Of a stretch of 49,579 nt of DNA, positions 38,613 through 46,503 are shown in pieces. Each line of letters starts with the position of its first letter. Position 1 is the first letter of the stretch. Origin of the DNA: Actinomycetales bacterium (GTDB taxonomy: Bacteria > Actinomycetota > Actinomycetes > Actinomycetales > Microbacteriaceae); NCBI GenBank assembly GCA_028868975.1, contig JAGWTM010000005.1, positions 1 through 49,579 on the forward strand, given 5' to 3'. A program made the translations under genes and the position numbers. The notes under the pieces were generated by a model. It did no database searches, had not been told where the DNA came from, and was given only the letters and a program-made list of their open reading frames with translations.

Positions 38613-39991
38613 AAAAGTTCGTTATCGGTCTTCGCCGGCAATTCAATTGGTCGAGTGCGGTCATCAACCTGCTTGATTGGAGCCGTTCTGGCCTCATCGT
38701 TGGCGCTCGACTCGTGGCCTAAGCCGTCAGCTTCACTCCGCTCAACTTCTGCCAGCTCGATCTCATCCAGTTCAACCTCAAGGATGTCGATGACCTCAAC
38801 GGGTTCGGTCGCCGGCGAAGCAGACTCGTGAGCAAGTTCGTCCGTCGGGCTGACGCTCGCATCGGAGTATTCAAAACTGGAGTTGGCATCCGACTCTTCT
38901 TTGGATTCGGATTCGCGCTCCTGAACAGTCGGCTGGTCTAGGTCGATGACCTCGATTACCTCTAGCGAGTCCAGTTCGGCGTCCTGTGCCGAACCCGAGG
39001 CGTCCGAAATGAGATCGGTGTCCGCAAAAATCGATGCGATTGGAGCCTGAACGATACCCAGGTGAGGCAGAAGGCCTTCCTCGAGATCGCTTGCGTATGT
39101 TGCCAAGATTGCAACCGCATCGTCGACAATCTCTTCGTTTCCAGAGTTGACTCCGGCCAGCAGGTAGCGTCCGATAGCTAGCTCGCTGTAAAGCTGAGCT
39201 CGCTGCCGCAGAGTCTCATCCTTATTCGGGTGGCGAGTGTTGTAAGACATCAGGATTACGTCGCAGAGTTCGTTGAGACCTGAGCCAAAGATCCAAGCAA
39301 AGTCTTCGGCAGGGTCTCCGATGTGAAGCTGGGACCAATTGGTAACACCAGTCACGATTTGCGCGTGATCGACCTCGCCCTGGAGGACGGTCTGCGAATC
39401 GAGGCTGCCATGCACCACGGTTGGCTGATACCTGAACAGCGAAACGTCCTCGAGGGCCGTCTGCCACCGGTCCAGCAGAGCGGCTGGAACCTTGCCGGTA
39501 GCGGCCATGCGGTCCATCTCGTTGACATACTTCAGTGCGATATCGGCCGGGTTGTATTCGGGCAGCTGGGCATCGACCACAACCGCGGCTGGCAGGTTGT
39601 GAATCGCGCCGAGTACTTCGCCGATGTTTTCGGCGAGAGTGCCATTCGGCGATGTGCGCTCAAGCTCGATTTCTCGACCGGGTACGTGTTCGAGCACGAG
39701 AACGCGAAGTCCTTTGGAATGTTTGGCTTCGCCCACGAGCGTGCTAACCGAGAATGGCAGGCGTGCACGAGCGCTTTCATCCAGCGCTTTCAAGGCCCTC
39801 AATTCGAGCTCCAGCTCGGTCAAGGCTGCCTGGCTGCGAGGCAAACGAGCCTCGTATTTCCTGCCTTCGGCATCAGTGATAATTGCGAACTTTAGAGAGG
39901 CGTCGCCGAAAAGCGGCCCAACATGAACGATGTTTAGCGCTGGAACCGCGGCCTTAGTCAGCGCGGCTAAAATCAAGGGAGTATTGCCCAT
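38609..39991 (-). CDS. APH-like (aminoglycoside phosphotransferase fold) protein with degenerate catalytic motifs and acidic C-terminal tail
   Basis: PTVVHGSLDSQTVL...VTGVTNWSQLHIGDPAEDFAWIF; about 150-residue acidic tail. Confidence 0.82.
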   Translation of the reverse strand: MGNTPLILAALTKAAVPALNIVHVGPLFGDASLKFAIITDAEGRKYEARLPRSQAALTELELELRALKALDESARARLPFSVSTLVGEAKHSKGLRVLVLEHVPGREIELERTSPNGTLAENIGEVLGAIHNLPAAVVVDAQLPEYNPADIALKYVNEMDRMAATGKVPAALLDRWQTALEDVSLFRYQPTVVHGSLDSQTVLQGEVDHAQIVTGVTNWSQLHIGDPAEDFAWIFGSGLNELCDVILMSYNTRHPNKDETLRQRAQLYSELAIGRYLLAGVNSGNEEIVDDAVAILATYASDLEEGLLPHLGIVQAPIASIFADTDLISDASGSAQDAELDSLEVIEVIDLDQPTVQERESESKEESDANSSFEYSDASVSPTDELAHESASPATEPVEVIDILEVELDEIELAEVERSEADGLGHESSANDEARTAPIKQVDDRTRPIELPAKTDNELF

Positions 39992-40065
39992 GCCTCAAAG
40001 GTTATTAGCCAACCGGCCACTGGCAGGGCAGCGCCACGCATCAGCCGGCAAACCGAGGAGGCATC

Positions 40066-41016
40066 ATGAACCAGCTGCCTATCCTGCCGCTCGCGAAATC
40101 GGCGCTGGATCGCGATTCGCTAGTTAGAACCGATCCCAATCTGCTCACCGAACTGGCGCAAAATTCGGCCACCAGGGTCCTTTCGGTGCACGATTCACTC
40201 GTCCGACTGAATGGCAACCCAACGGTCGAAGGACCAATGTTGTTGCTCGAGCCCGTTGAGCTCGTTCCCCTGAGCGAAATTGAGGTCTACCTAGGCAAGA
40301 CCTTGCAGACTACAACCGATTTCGACGGGGGTGAGCTTCCTGCCGGAACGCCAGTTCTGCTCCGAGTTCTATCGGAGGATCAGGCGAATCAGCTAGCGGG
40401 AGACTGGCATAACCTGCGCCGATCGGCTGCCGGCCTGAGCGAGCTCGATGCTGGACTCTGGACGCAGGCTCTCGCAATCGCTAATTGGCATTTGACCCAC
40501 CAGTTTTGCCCACGCTGCGGCTCAAAGACGCATCCCGAACAGGCTGGTTGGTCACGCCGCTGCCCGGTTGATGACCGTCAGGTTTTTCCGCGCACCGACC
40601 CGGCCATCATCGTCGCGGTTACCGATGAGGAGGATCGCCTGCTGCTTGGTTCGCAGGGCAGTTGGGAGCAAAATCGCTGGTCCGTGTTGGCCGGATTCGT
40701 TGAGGCGGGTGAGAGTCTGAACGCAGCCGTGGCCCGCGAGGTCTTCGAGGAGAGCGGTATCAAAGTGGATGACATCGAGTATCTCGGCAGCCAGCCCTGG
40801 CCTTTTCCTTACTCGCTGATGTTCGGCTTCAAAGCAACGGCGCGAGCGGGCCAGACCCTGCAGCCCGATGGCGAAGAAATTGTGAAACTTCGCTGGGTGA
40901 GTCGGGCCGAACTCGCCGCCGAACTCGATGAACTTTTGCTCCCCGGTCGATTGTCAATCGCCCGAGCTCTGATTGAAAACTGGTTTGGTCGGCCACTCGA
41001 GGGGTCGAGTCGGTGA
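40066..41016 (+). CDS. nudC: NAD(+)/NADH diphosphatase NudC (Nudix)
   Basis: CPRCGSKTHPEQAGWSRRC; GFVEAGESLNAAVAREVFEESGI Nudix box; SQPWPFPYS hallmark. Confidence 0.96.
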   Translation: MNQLPILPLAKSALDRDSLVRTDPNLLTELAQNSATRVLSVHDSLVRLNGNPTVEGPMLLLEPVELVPLSEIEVYLGKTLQTTTDFDGGELPAGTPVLLRVLSEDQANQLAGDWHNLRRSAAGLSELDAGLWTQALAIANWHLTHQFCPRCGSKTHPEQAGWSRRCPVDDRQVFPRTDPAIIVAVTDEEDRLLLGSQGSWEQNRWSVLAGFVEAGESLNAAVAREVFEESGIKVDDIEYLGSQPWPFPYSLMFGFKATARAGQTLQPDGEEIVKLRWVSRAELAAELDELLLPGRLSIARALIENWFGRPLEGSSR

Positions 41017-42728
41017 ATTCAGAGTCCACCAAAGTCACCGCACTGACCCCAGAGCAGATTCTTGAACTTCTGGATGAGCAACAGCGCGCCGCGGCTGAGT
41101 CTGTTCTCGGTCCGACGGTCATTCTGGCCGGTGCCGGAACCGGAAAAACTCGAACCGTAACCCATCGAATTGCTTACGGAATTGCTCGTGGCTACTACGC
41201 CCCAAATCGCATTTTGGCGCTTACCTACACCAATCGAGCTGCTGGCGAGCTTCGCGATCGACTAAGACGGATGGGTATCGTCGGGGTTTCGGTCAAAACG
41301 TTCCACGCGGCAGCGCTTTCTCAACTCGAGTATTTTTGGCCCCAGTACGCCGGCGTTCCGGCACCGCTCGTGATCGAGTCGAAGGCCCGGTTTATCGCCC
41401 GAGCAGCCGAGTCGCAGGGTGTAATGCTCGACACGGCCGGTGTTCGAGAACTGGCATCCGAGATTGAGTGGAGAAAGTTTTCGATGCTCAGCCTCGATGA
41501 ATACGCCCAAGTGCGACGCCCAGCTGCAGCAGGCTTGAGCCATGCCAAGAACGTTGCGATTCAAGAGGCATACGAAAACCTGAAAACAAAAGAGCAGCGA
41601 CTCGACTGGGAAGACGTGCTCGTGCTCTGCCTTGGTTTGCTGCGAGCCGAGCCTCGCGCCTTGGCCCACGTCCAGCAGCAGTACCGGTTTTTCACCGTGG
41701 ACGAGTACCAGGACATCTCTCCGCTGCAGCACGCACTGCTGGACGAGTGGCTCGGTGGGCACAGTGACCTGTGCGTGGTTGGTGATCCGAACCAAACGAT
41801 TTACTCCTTCACCGGTGCTTCAGCTGCTTTCTTGCAGGGTTTTGCAAACCGTTTTGATGGCTCGACAGTGGTTGAACTCACTACGAATTACCGGTCGACC
41901 CCAGCAATCGTTGAGACGGCGAATCGTTTGCTGCGCGGCGAAAATTCAATGGCCGAACTGGTTGCGGCCAACCGAGAAAGCGCGGCTCAACCTGTCGTGC
42001 CGCGAGCTTTTGATTCGGTTTCAGACGAGTTGAACTGGGTTGCCTACTCGGTTAGGCAGCGTCTTGAGCAAGGGGTTCCAGCAAGCCAAATTGCAATTCT
42101 CTACCGTGTGAACGGGCAGTCCGAGGCCATCGAAAACGCGCTGGCGCGTCAAAATGTTGAGTATCAATTGCGCGGGGGGCAGCGGTTTTTTGCCAGACCC
42201 GAAATCGTGCAGGCTATGTTGGCGCTTCGGGCCGAAGCTATTTCACCCAGTGCCAAACCACTTTTTCAAACCGTCAGCGACATTTGTCGATCGCTTGGTT
42301 GGCAGTCACAGCCACCTGAACACAGCGGTGCCACGCGCGAAAAATGGGAATCGCTGAACGCACTCATTGGCATTTTGGATGAGCTCGATCCGGCGGCCAC
42401 CATTGTGGACTTTGTCGCCGAGCTGGATGAACGGCAGCGCTCGCAGCATGAACCGACCAAGGAAGCCGTGACATTGAGCACCATCCACGCTGCCAAGGGG
42501 CTCGAGTGGCAGGTTGTTTACGTCGTCGGACTCACCGAGGGATACCTCCCAATTGCCTATGCCGAATCAGATGCGGCAATTGCCGAAGAGCGCCGCTTGC
42601 TCTACGTGGCAATCACCCGCGCACGGACTTCCTTGCAGCTGACCTTCGCGCGACGTGATGTTGGCGGGCGACCAACCGCTCCATCCAGATTCCTAAGCAG
42701 TCTCAGCCGTCATGCTGCCGGTGACTAG
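41013..42728 (+). CDS. UvrD2-like ATP-dependent DNA helicase (short, no evident HRDC/tetracysteine tail)
   Basis: ILAGAGTGKTRTVTHRI, VDEYQDISPLQ, VGDPNQTIYSFTGAS, STIHAAKGLEWQVVYVVGL, LLYVAITRAR. Confidence 0.92.
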   Translation: MNSESTKVTALTPEQILELLDEQQRAAAESVLGPTVILAGAGTGKTRTVTHRIAYGIARGYYAPNRILALTYTNRAAGELRDRLRRMGIVGVSVKTFHAAALSQLEYFWPQYAGVPAPLVIESKARFIARAAESQGVMLDTAGVRELASEIEWRKFSMLSLDEYAQVRRPAAAGLSHAKNVAIQEAYENLKTKEQRLDWEDVLVLCLGLLRAEPRALAHVQQQYRFFTVDEYQDISPLQHALLDEWLGGHSDLCVVGDPNQTIYSFTGASAAFLQGFANRFDGSTVVELTTNYRSTPAIVETANRLLRGENSMAELVAANRESAAQPVVPRAFDSVSDELNWVAYSVRQRLEQGVPASQIAILYRVNGQSEAIENALARQNVEYQLRGGQRFFARPEIVQAMLALRAEAISPSAKPLFQTVSDICRSLGWQSQPPEHSGATREKWESLNALIGILDELDPAATIVDFVAELDERQRSQHEPTKEAVTLSTIHAAKGLEWQVVYVVGLTEGYLPIAYAESDAAIAEERRLLYVAITRARTSLQLTFARRDVGGRPTAPSRFLSSLSRHAAGD

Positions 42729-43778
42729 GCAACCGCAACGATCCATTTCGGGCCACTCGAGCTGAAGAATGTGCCCAGTTGCTCGCTCGAAAAACCATCC
42801 AATTCGCTCGAACGCTTGATGTTCGAAGCCAGCAATCGAATCCATGGCCTCCGCGATGGCGGCGACCATCACCGCGCCGGCAAACAACACAGAACTCGCA
42901 TCGTCATACTTCTGCGTTGCTTTGATCGACTGCATGACCTGCATTGAGCGAATCGAATTGGCCTCGCGCAGAGTGAGTTCGAAACAGCTGAGGCATGGTG
43001 ACTTATGAGGTGTGATCAAGGGCGAAACCTGCACCCCGAGATGGCTGTAGGTGGCGGCTAAGTGTGGCACGCCCAGTCGCATCCAACGTTCGTAGCGCTT
43101 GGGTTCGATCGCTACCGAACCAATCAGAACCGCACAATCGACTTTGTCGAGCACTCGGGGCCGAAGCTCGCTCACATCTAACAGTGCGGTTCGATCACCG
43201 AATGAGTCGGCGAGTTTGGCCGCAGCAGCGAATCGCGATGCGCCCAGTTGGCTCTTTTCGAATCCAACTCCTGTTACGTCAAACGAATCGACCTTGGCTG
43301 TATCGCCCGACCAAAACTGAGCAAAGCCGGCCGATGCTAGACCGCGCATCAGCGTGATTCCCGTTCGGTCGAGTGTTTCCAAGTGAATTACCCGCCCGGC
43401 GCGCTGACCAACGGCAGCCGCGCCATCGATGTTGGTTGCTAGAGCAAATCGGATGAGCTCTGCGAAATCCGGTGGTCCACCTCGAAGCTGCGCGATTGCG
43501 CTAGCGACGTTTTTGGGTCGGGTGGCGGTAGATGGTCCGGTTTTGAGCAGCGCGGGACTGATGCGCTGAATCAAGTTTTGGGCTTCGGTAGCCGTGAGTC
43601 GACTAGCCCTAGCAATTGCGTTGACCTGAGTTTCTGAAATGCCCGACTGCAACGCTCGGATGAATCGTTGGTGGGCGGGGGATAGCCCACCAACGATCAC
43701 CGACTCGGCATCAAGCCCAATCTGAAGTGTGTCTGGGCGAAGCCAGATTTTTGGTTGACCGGGATTTATCTTGAGCAC
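42693..43778 (-). CDS. ThiF/TOMM cyclodehydratase-like E1-family protein with winged-helix-like N-terminus
   Basis: Hydrophobic Rossmann-like core, SPCLSCFELTLREA and DRCGC cysteine pairs; position next to uvrD2. Confidence 0.65.
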   Translation of the reverse strand: MLKINPGQPKIWLRPDTLQIGLDAESVIVGGLSPAHQRFIRALQSGISETQVNAIARASRLTATEAQNLIQRISPALLKTGPSTATRPKNVASAIAQLRGGPPDFAELIRFALATNIDGAAAVGQRAGRVIHLETLDRTGITLMRGLASAGFAQFWSGDTAKVDSFDVTGVGFEKSQLGASRFAAAAKLADSFGDRTALLDVSELRPRVLDKVDCAVLIGSVAIEPKRYERWMRLGVPHLAATYSHLGVQVSPLITPHKSPCLSCFELTLREANSIRSMQVMQSIKATQKYDDASSVLFAGAVMVAAIAEAMDSIAGFEHQAFERIGWFFERATGHILQLEWPEMDRCGCLVTGSMTAETA

Positions 43779-43887
43779 GTCACCAATATCAGGCGGGCTT
43801 CAGGAGCCGGTGAAAGTTATCCACACCTCGCGACAGGGGCAGTCGTTCCAGCCAGCACTGGTTTGCACCCCGATTGCGATCCGAAAG

Positions 43888-45213
43888 TCATTCCCCGAGC
43901 AGATCTCGCAGTTCGCGATCTAGGTCGTCGCCCAGTGCGTCCTGCTGGCTGAGCCGGGTCAATAACAGTTCGGGGTTATCGATGTCGGCCGCAGTCGGTA
44001 ACAGATCGGGGTGATTCCAGAGGGCATCCCGTTCATCGCGTCCAAGCCTCTCGCCCAGCAATCGCCACAGGTCGGCGGCTTCGCGGAGTCTGCGCGGACG
44101 CAGTTCTAGACCGATGAGCTGACCAAAGGTTTTTTCAGCAGGTCCGCCGGTGGCTCTGCGGCGTCGGACAAACTCGCTCAGAGCGCCAGCTTTTGGCAGA
44201 AGCTTGCAAGCTTCGGTGGTTACTGTCTCAACCCAGCCTTCGACCAGTGCGAGCAGGGTTTCAATCGCATCCAGCGCCCGTTGCTGTTCCGCATTCGGTG
44301 CCGCGATGAAGGCGCCGCGTTCGATTGCAGATTTCAGAGCCTCCAAATCGCTTCCCTCAAGCTCGCCCGCGAGGTCGGCCAACCTGGAATTGTCGATAGC
44401 CAAATCATGGGCATAGGACGCGATTTGAGTGACAATCGCCTCGCGCAACCACCGCGCATGCTTGAACAGTCGCGCGTGCGCGATTTCGCGAACCACTAGA
44501 TAGATGTACGCCTGATCCTGCTCAACTTCGAGTTCGTCCAGCGCGGCGGCTAGGTTTTGCATCACTAGAGCTGCTCGCGGTTCTTGAAACAGCGGCAAAC
44601 CAATGTCACCCGCGCTGAGCACCTCGCTCGATAGTTGGCCGAGGGCCTGACCGAGTTGCATCGCGAACATCGAAGCTCCGGCCGATTTGATCAGGCCCGT
44701 CGCCGACCCGAGAATTCCGCTGAGCTCATCCGGTGCATTTTCAACCAGGTTTCGACTCAGCGCATCACTCATTTTGTCGGCAATCGGTGAAGCAAGGGAT
44801 TGGAACAGCGGGAGGGCTTCATCGACCCACAGTTCACGCCCAATCAGTTTGGGTTCGGTCGCAAGTTCACTGACCGAAGTGGCCTGGTTGAGCCAGAGCG
44901 AACCGATGTGCCAGGCGTCCATAACCGCTTTTCGCTGAGCATCGGTGATCGGTCGCGAATCTTTTCGAGCGATGGATTTCGCCTGGTCTGCGGCAAGCTT
45001 CCAATTAACACCGGTTTGTGTCGCTCCGGGGGTGGATGCGATCGCATCCTGAAGGTGTTTGATCATCGCGGCGAGTTGCTCGGGGTCGCGAGCCAGGCCG
45101 GCAAATTCGGCTAGCTGCTCGGCGTCGAGCCCGTCCTTGTTTGCCATGAATTGCTCAAGAAAGCGCTTGAATTCCTCTGGGTCCGGCGTGCCGCCACCCT
45201 CGCTGTTTGACAT
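43888..45213 (-). CDS. Zincin-like metallopeptidase family (DUF2342-type) protein
   Basis: VREIAHARLFKHARWLREAIVTQI; 441 aa; divergent from PDZ protease as in other Actinobacteria. Confidence 0.8.
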   Translation of the reverse strand: MSNSEGGGTPDPEEFKRFLEQFMANKDGLDAEQLAEFAGLARDPEQLAAMIKHLQDAIASTPGATQTGVNWKLAADQAKSIARKDSRPITDAQRKAVMDAWHIGSLWLNQATSVSELATEPKLIGRELWVDEALPLFQSLASPIADKMSDALSRNLVENAPDELSGILGSATGLIKSAGASMFAMQLGQALGQLSSEVLSAGDIGLPLFQEPRAALVMQNLAAALDELEVEQDQAYIYLVVREIAHARLFKHARWLREAIVTQIASYAHDLAIDNSRLADLAGELEGSDLEALKSAIERGAFIAAPNAEQQRALDAIETLLALVEGWVETVTTEACKLLPKAGALSEFVRRRRATGGPAEKTFGQLIGLELRPRRLREAADLWRLLGERLGRDERDALWNHPDLLPTAADIDNPELLLTRLSQQDALGDDLDRELRDLLGE

Positions 45214-45325
45214 GTCTCAACGCTACTTCGCGAGGGTTCTTTTGGCTCCATCGACGAGGTTGAATTCGCGCTTGTTCGCCGACAGCGTCACCCTACAGCG
45301 AACAAGCGGGCTCCGGCCCAAATAG

Positions 45326-46453
45326 ATGTCGAAACTCCACTTAGGCTTATTCAAACAGTCAAATGAGGTTGCCTTGAGTTTGTTTGAAGAGCCGTATGCG
45401 CCATCCGCTTCGAGGCGTCGAAAAACTCTCGGGCGCGCCCTCTTGGCCATAGGAATCTTGCTCGTGTCGGCCATCGCTGTCATGCCGTCGCCCTATGTAA
45501 TCGAACGTCCCGGAATCGTTGTCGACACCCTCGGAAACGATGGCGCCGAGCCAATCGTTCAGGTTTCAGGCAAGACTTTCCCCACCTCCGGCAAGCTCAA
45601 TCTGCTGACCGTGAGCCTCGTTGGCTCACCCGAGCGCACACCGAGCTGGTTTGAGATCGCGCAAGCCTGGATTGACCCAGCGCAAACGATTCTTCCTTTG
45701 GATGAGGTCTACCCACCAAACCAAACGGTTGAGCAGTCCGATGCCGAGAGCAAGGCTCTGATGGAGGAATCGCAGCAGGATGCGGTTGCTGCCGCTCTGA
45801 TTGGCCTCGGCTACGACGTACCTCGACACATCTATGTTTCCGAGGTCTTCAAAGAGACTCCCGCGGCGGGCAAGTTCATTGCAAAAGACTTCATTCAAAA
45901 GGCAAACGGCAAACCAGTCGACTCCCTGGAGGCGCTCAAAGCCGAGATTCAGGCCAACGGCGCCAAGACCATGACTCTCGAGGTTCGTCGGGCGGGTTCG
46001 ACTCACGTTGTTGAGGTCAAGCCATACCTAGATGGCAAGACCTATCGACTCGGAATCATGATTGGCTACACCTACGACTTTCCGGTGAAGGTGAAAATAA
46101 GCACGGGCGACATTGGCGGGCCATCGGGCGGCATGATGTTTGCCCTGGCCATCACCGACAAACTCACCCCGGGCAAGCTCACCGGTGGTCTCAACATTTC
46201 GGGCACGGGAACCATTGATGCTCGCGGGAATGTAGGCGCCATCGGGGGAATTCAACAAAAGATGTATGCCGCCTTGCGCGCGGGCTCGAAGCTGTTCTTA
46301 GCTCCGAGTTCCAACTGCGACGAGGTGGTGGGTCACATTCCCAACGGCCTCAACGTCATAAAGGTTTCAACTTTGACCGACGCAAAAAAGGCAATCGCCG
46401 CTCTTGCAGCCGGAACCAAACCGTCTAGCCTCCCGGTTTGTGCCGGGCAATAA
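45326..46453 (+). CDS. PDZ domain, Lon-like serine protease (YlbL family)
   Basis: N-terminal TM, PDZ segment, GDIGGPSGGMMFALAITDKL (catalytic Ser) ... GKLTGGLNISGTGTIDARGNVGAIGGIQQKMYAA (Lys). Exact start uncertain. Confidence 0.92.
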   Translation: MSKLHLGLFKQSNEVALSLFEEPYAPSASRRRKTLGRALLAIGILLVSAIAVMPSPYVIERPGIVVDTLGNDGAEPIVQVSGKTFPTSGKLNLLTVSLVGSPERTPSWFEIAQAWIDPAQTILPLDEVYPPNQTVEQSDAESKALMEESQQDAVAAALIGLGYDVPRHIYVSEVFKETPAAGKFIAKDFIQKANGKPVDSLEALKAEIQANGAKTMTLEVRRAGSTHVVEVKPYLDGKTYRLGIMIGYTYDFPVKVKISTGDIGGPSGGMMFALAITDKLTPGKLTGGLNISGTGTIDARGNVGAIGGIQQKMYAALRAGSKLFLAPSSNCDEVVGHIPNGLNVIKVSTLTDAKKAIAALAAGTKPSSLPVCAGQ

Positions 46454-46503
46454 CGATCCACAACAAAAGAACTCCGTATCACCAACCGAAAGGCAACAAA
46501 GCG

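Noticed and set aside
39996-40060. Possible regulatory hairpin upstream of nudC
   Set aside because: Only weak imperfect pairing; better explained by the leaderless -10 box of the opposite-strand gene and the nudC RBS.
43817-43825. TTATCCACA, a perfect DnaA-box match, in the intergene between the ThiF-like and zincin genes
   Set aside because: Single isolated box without a cluster, AT-rich unwinding region or dnaA/dnaN nearby; likely chance, though it could be checked as a DnaA-titration site.
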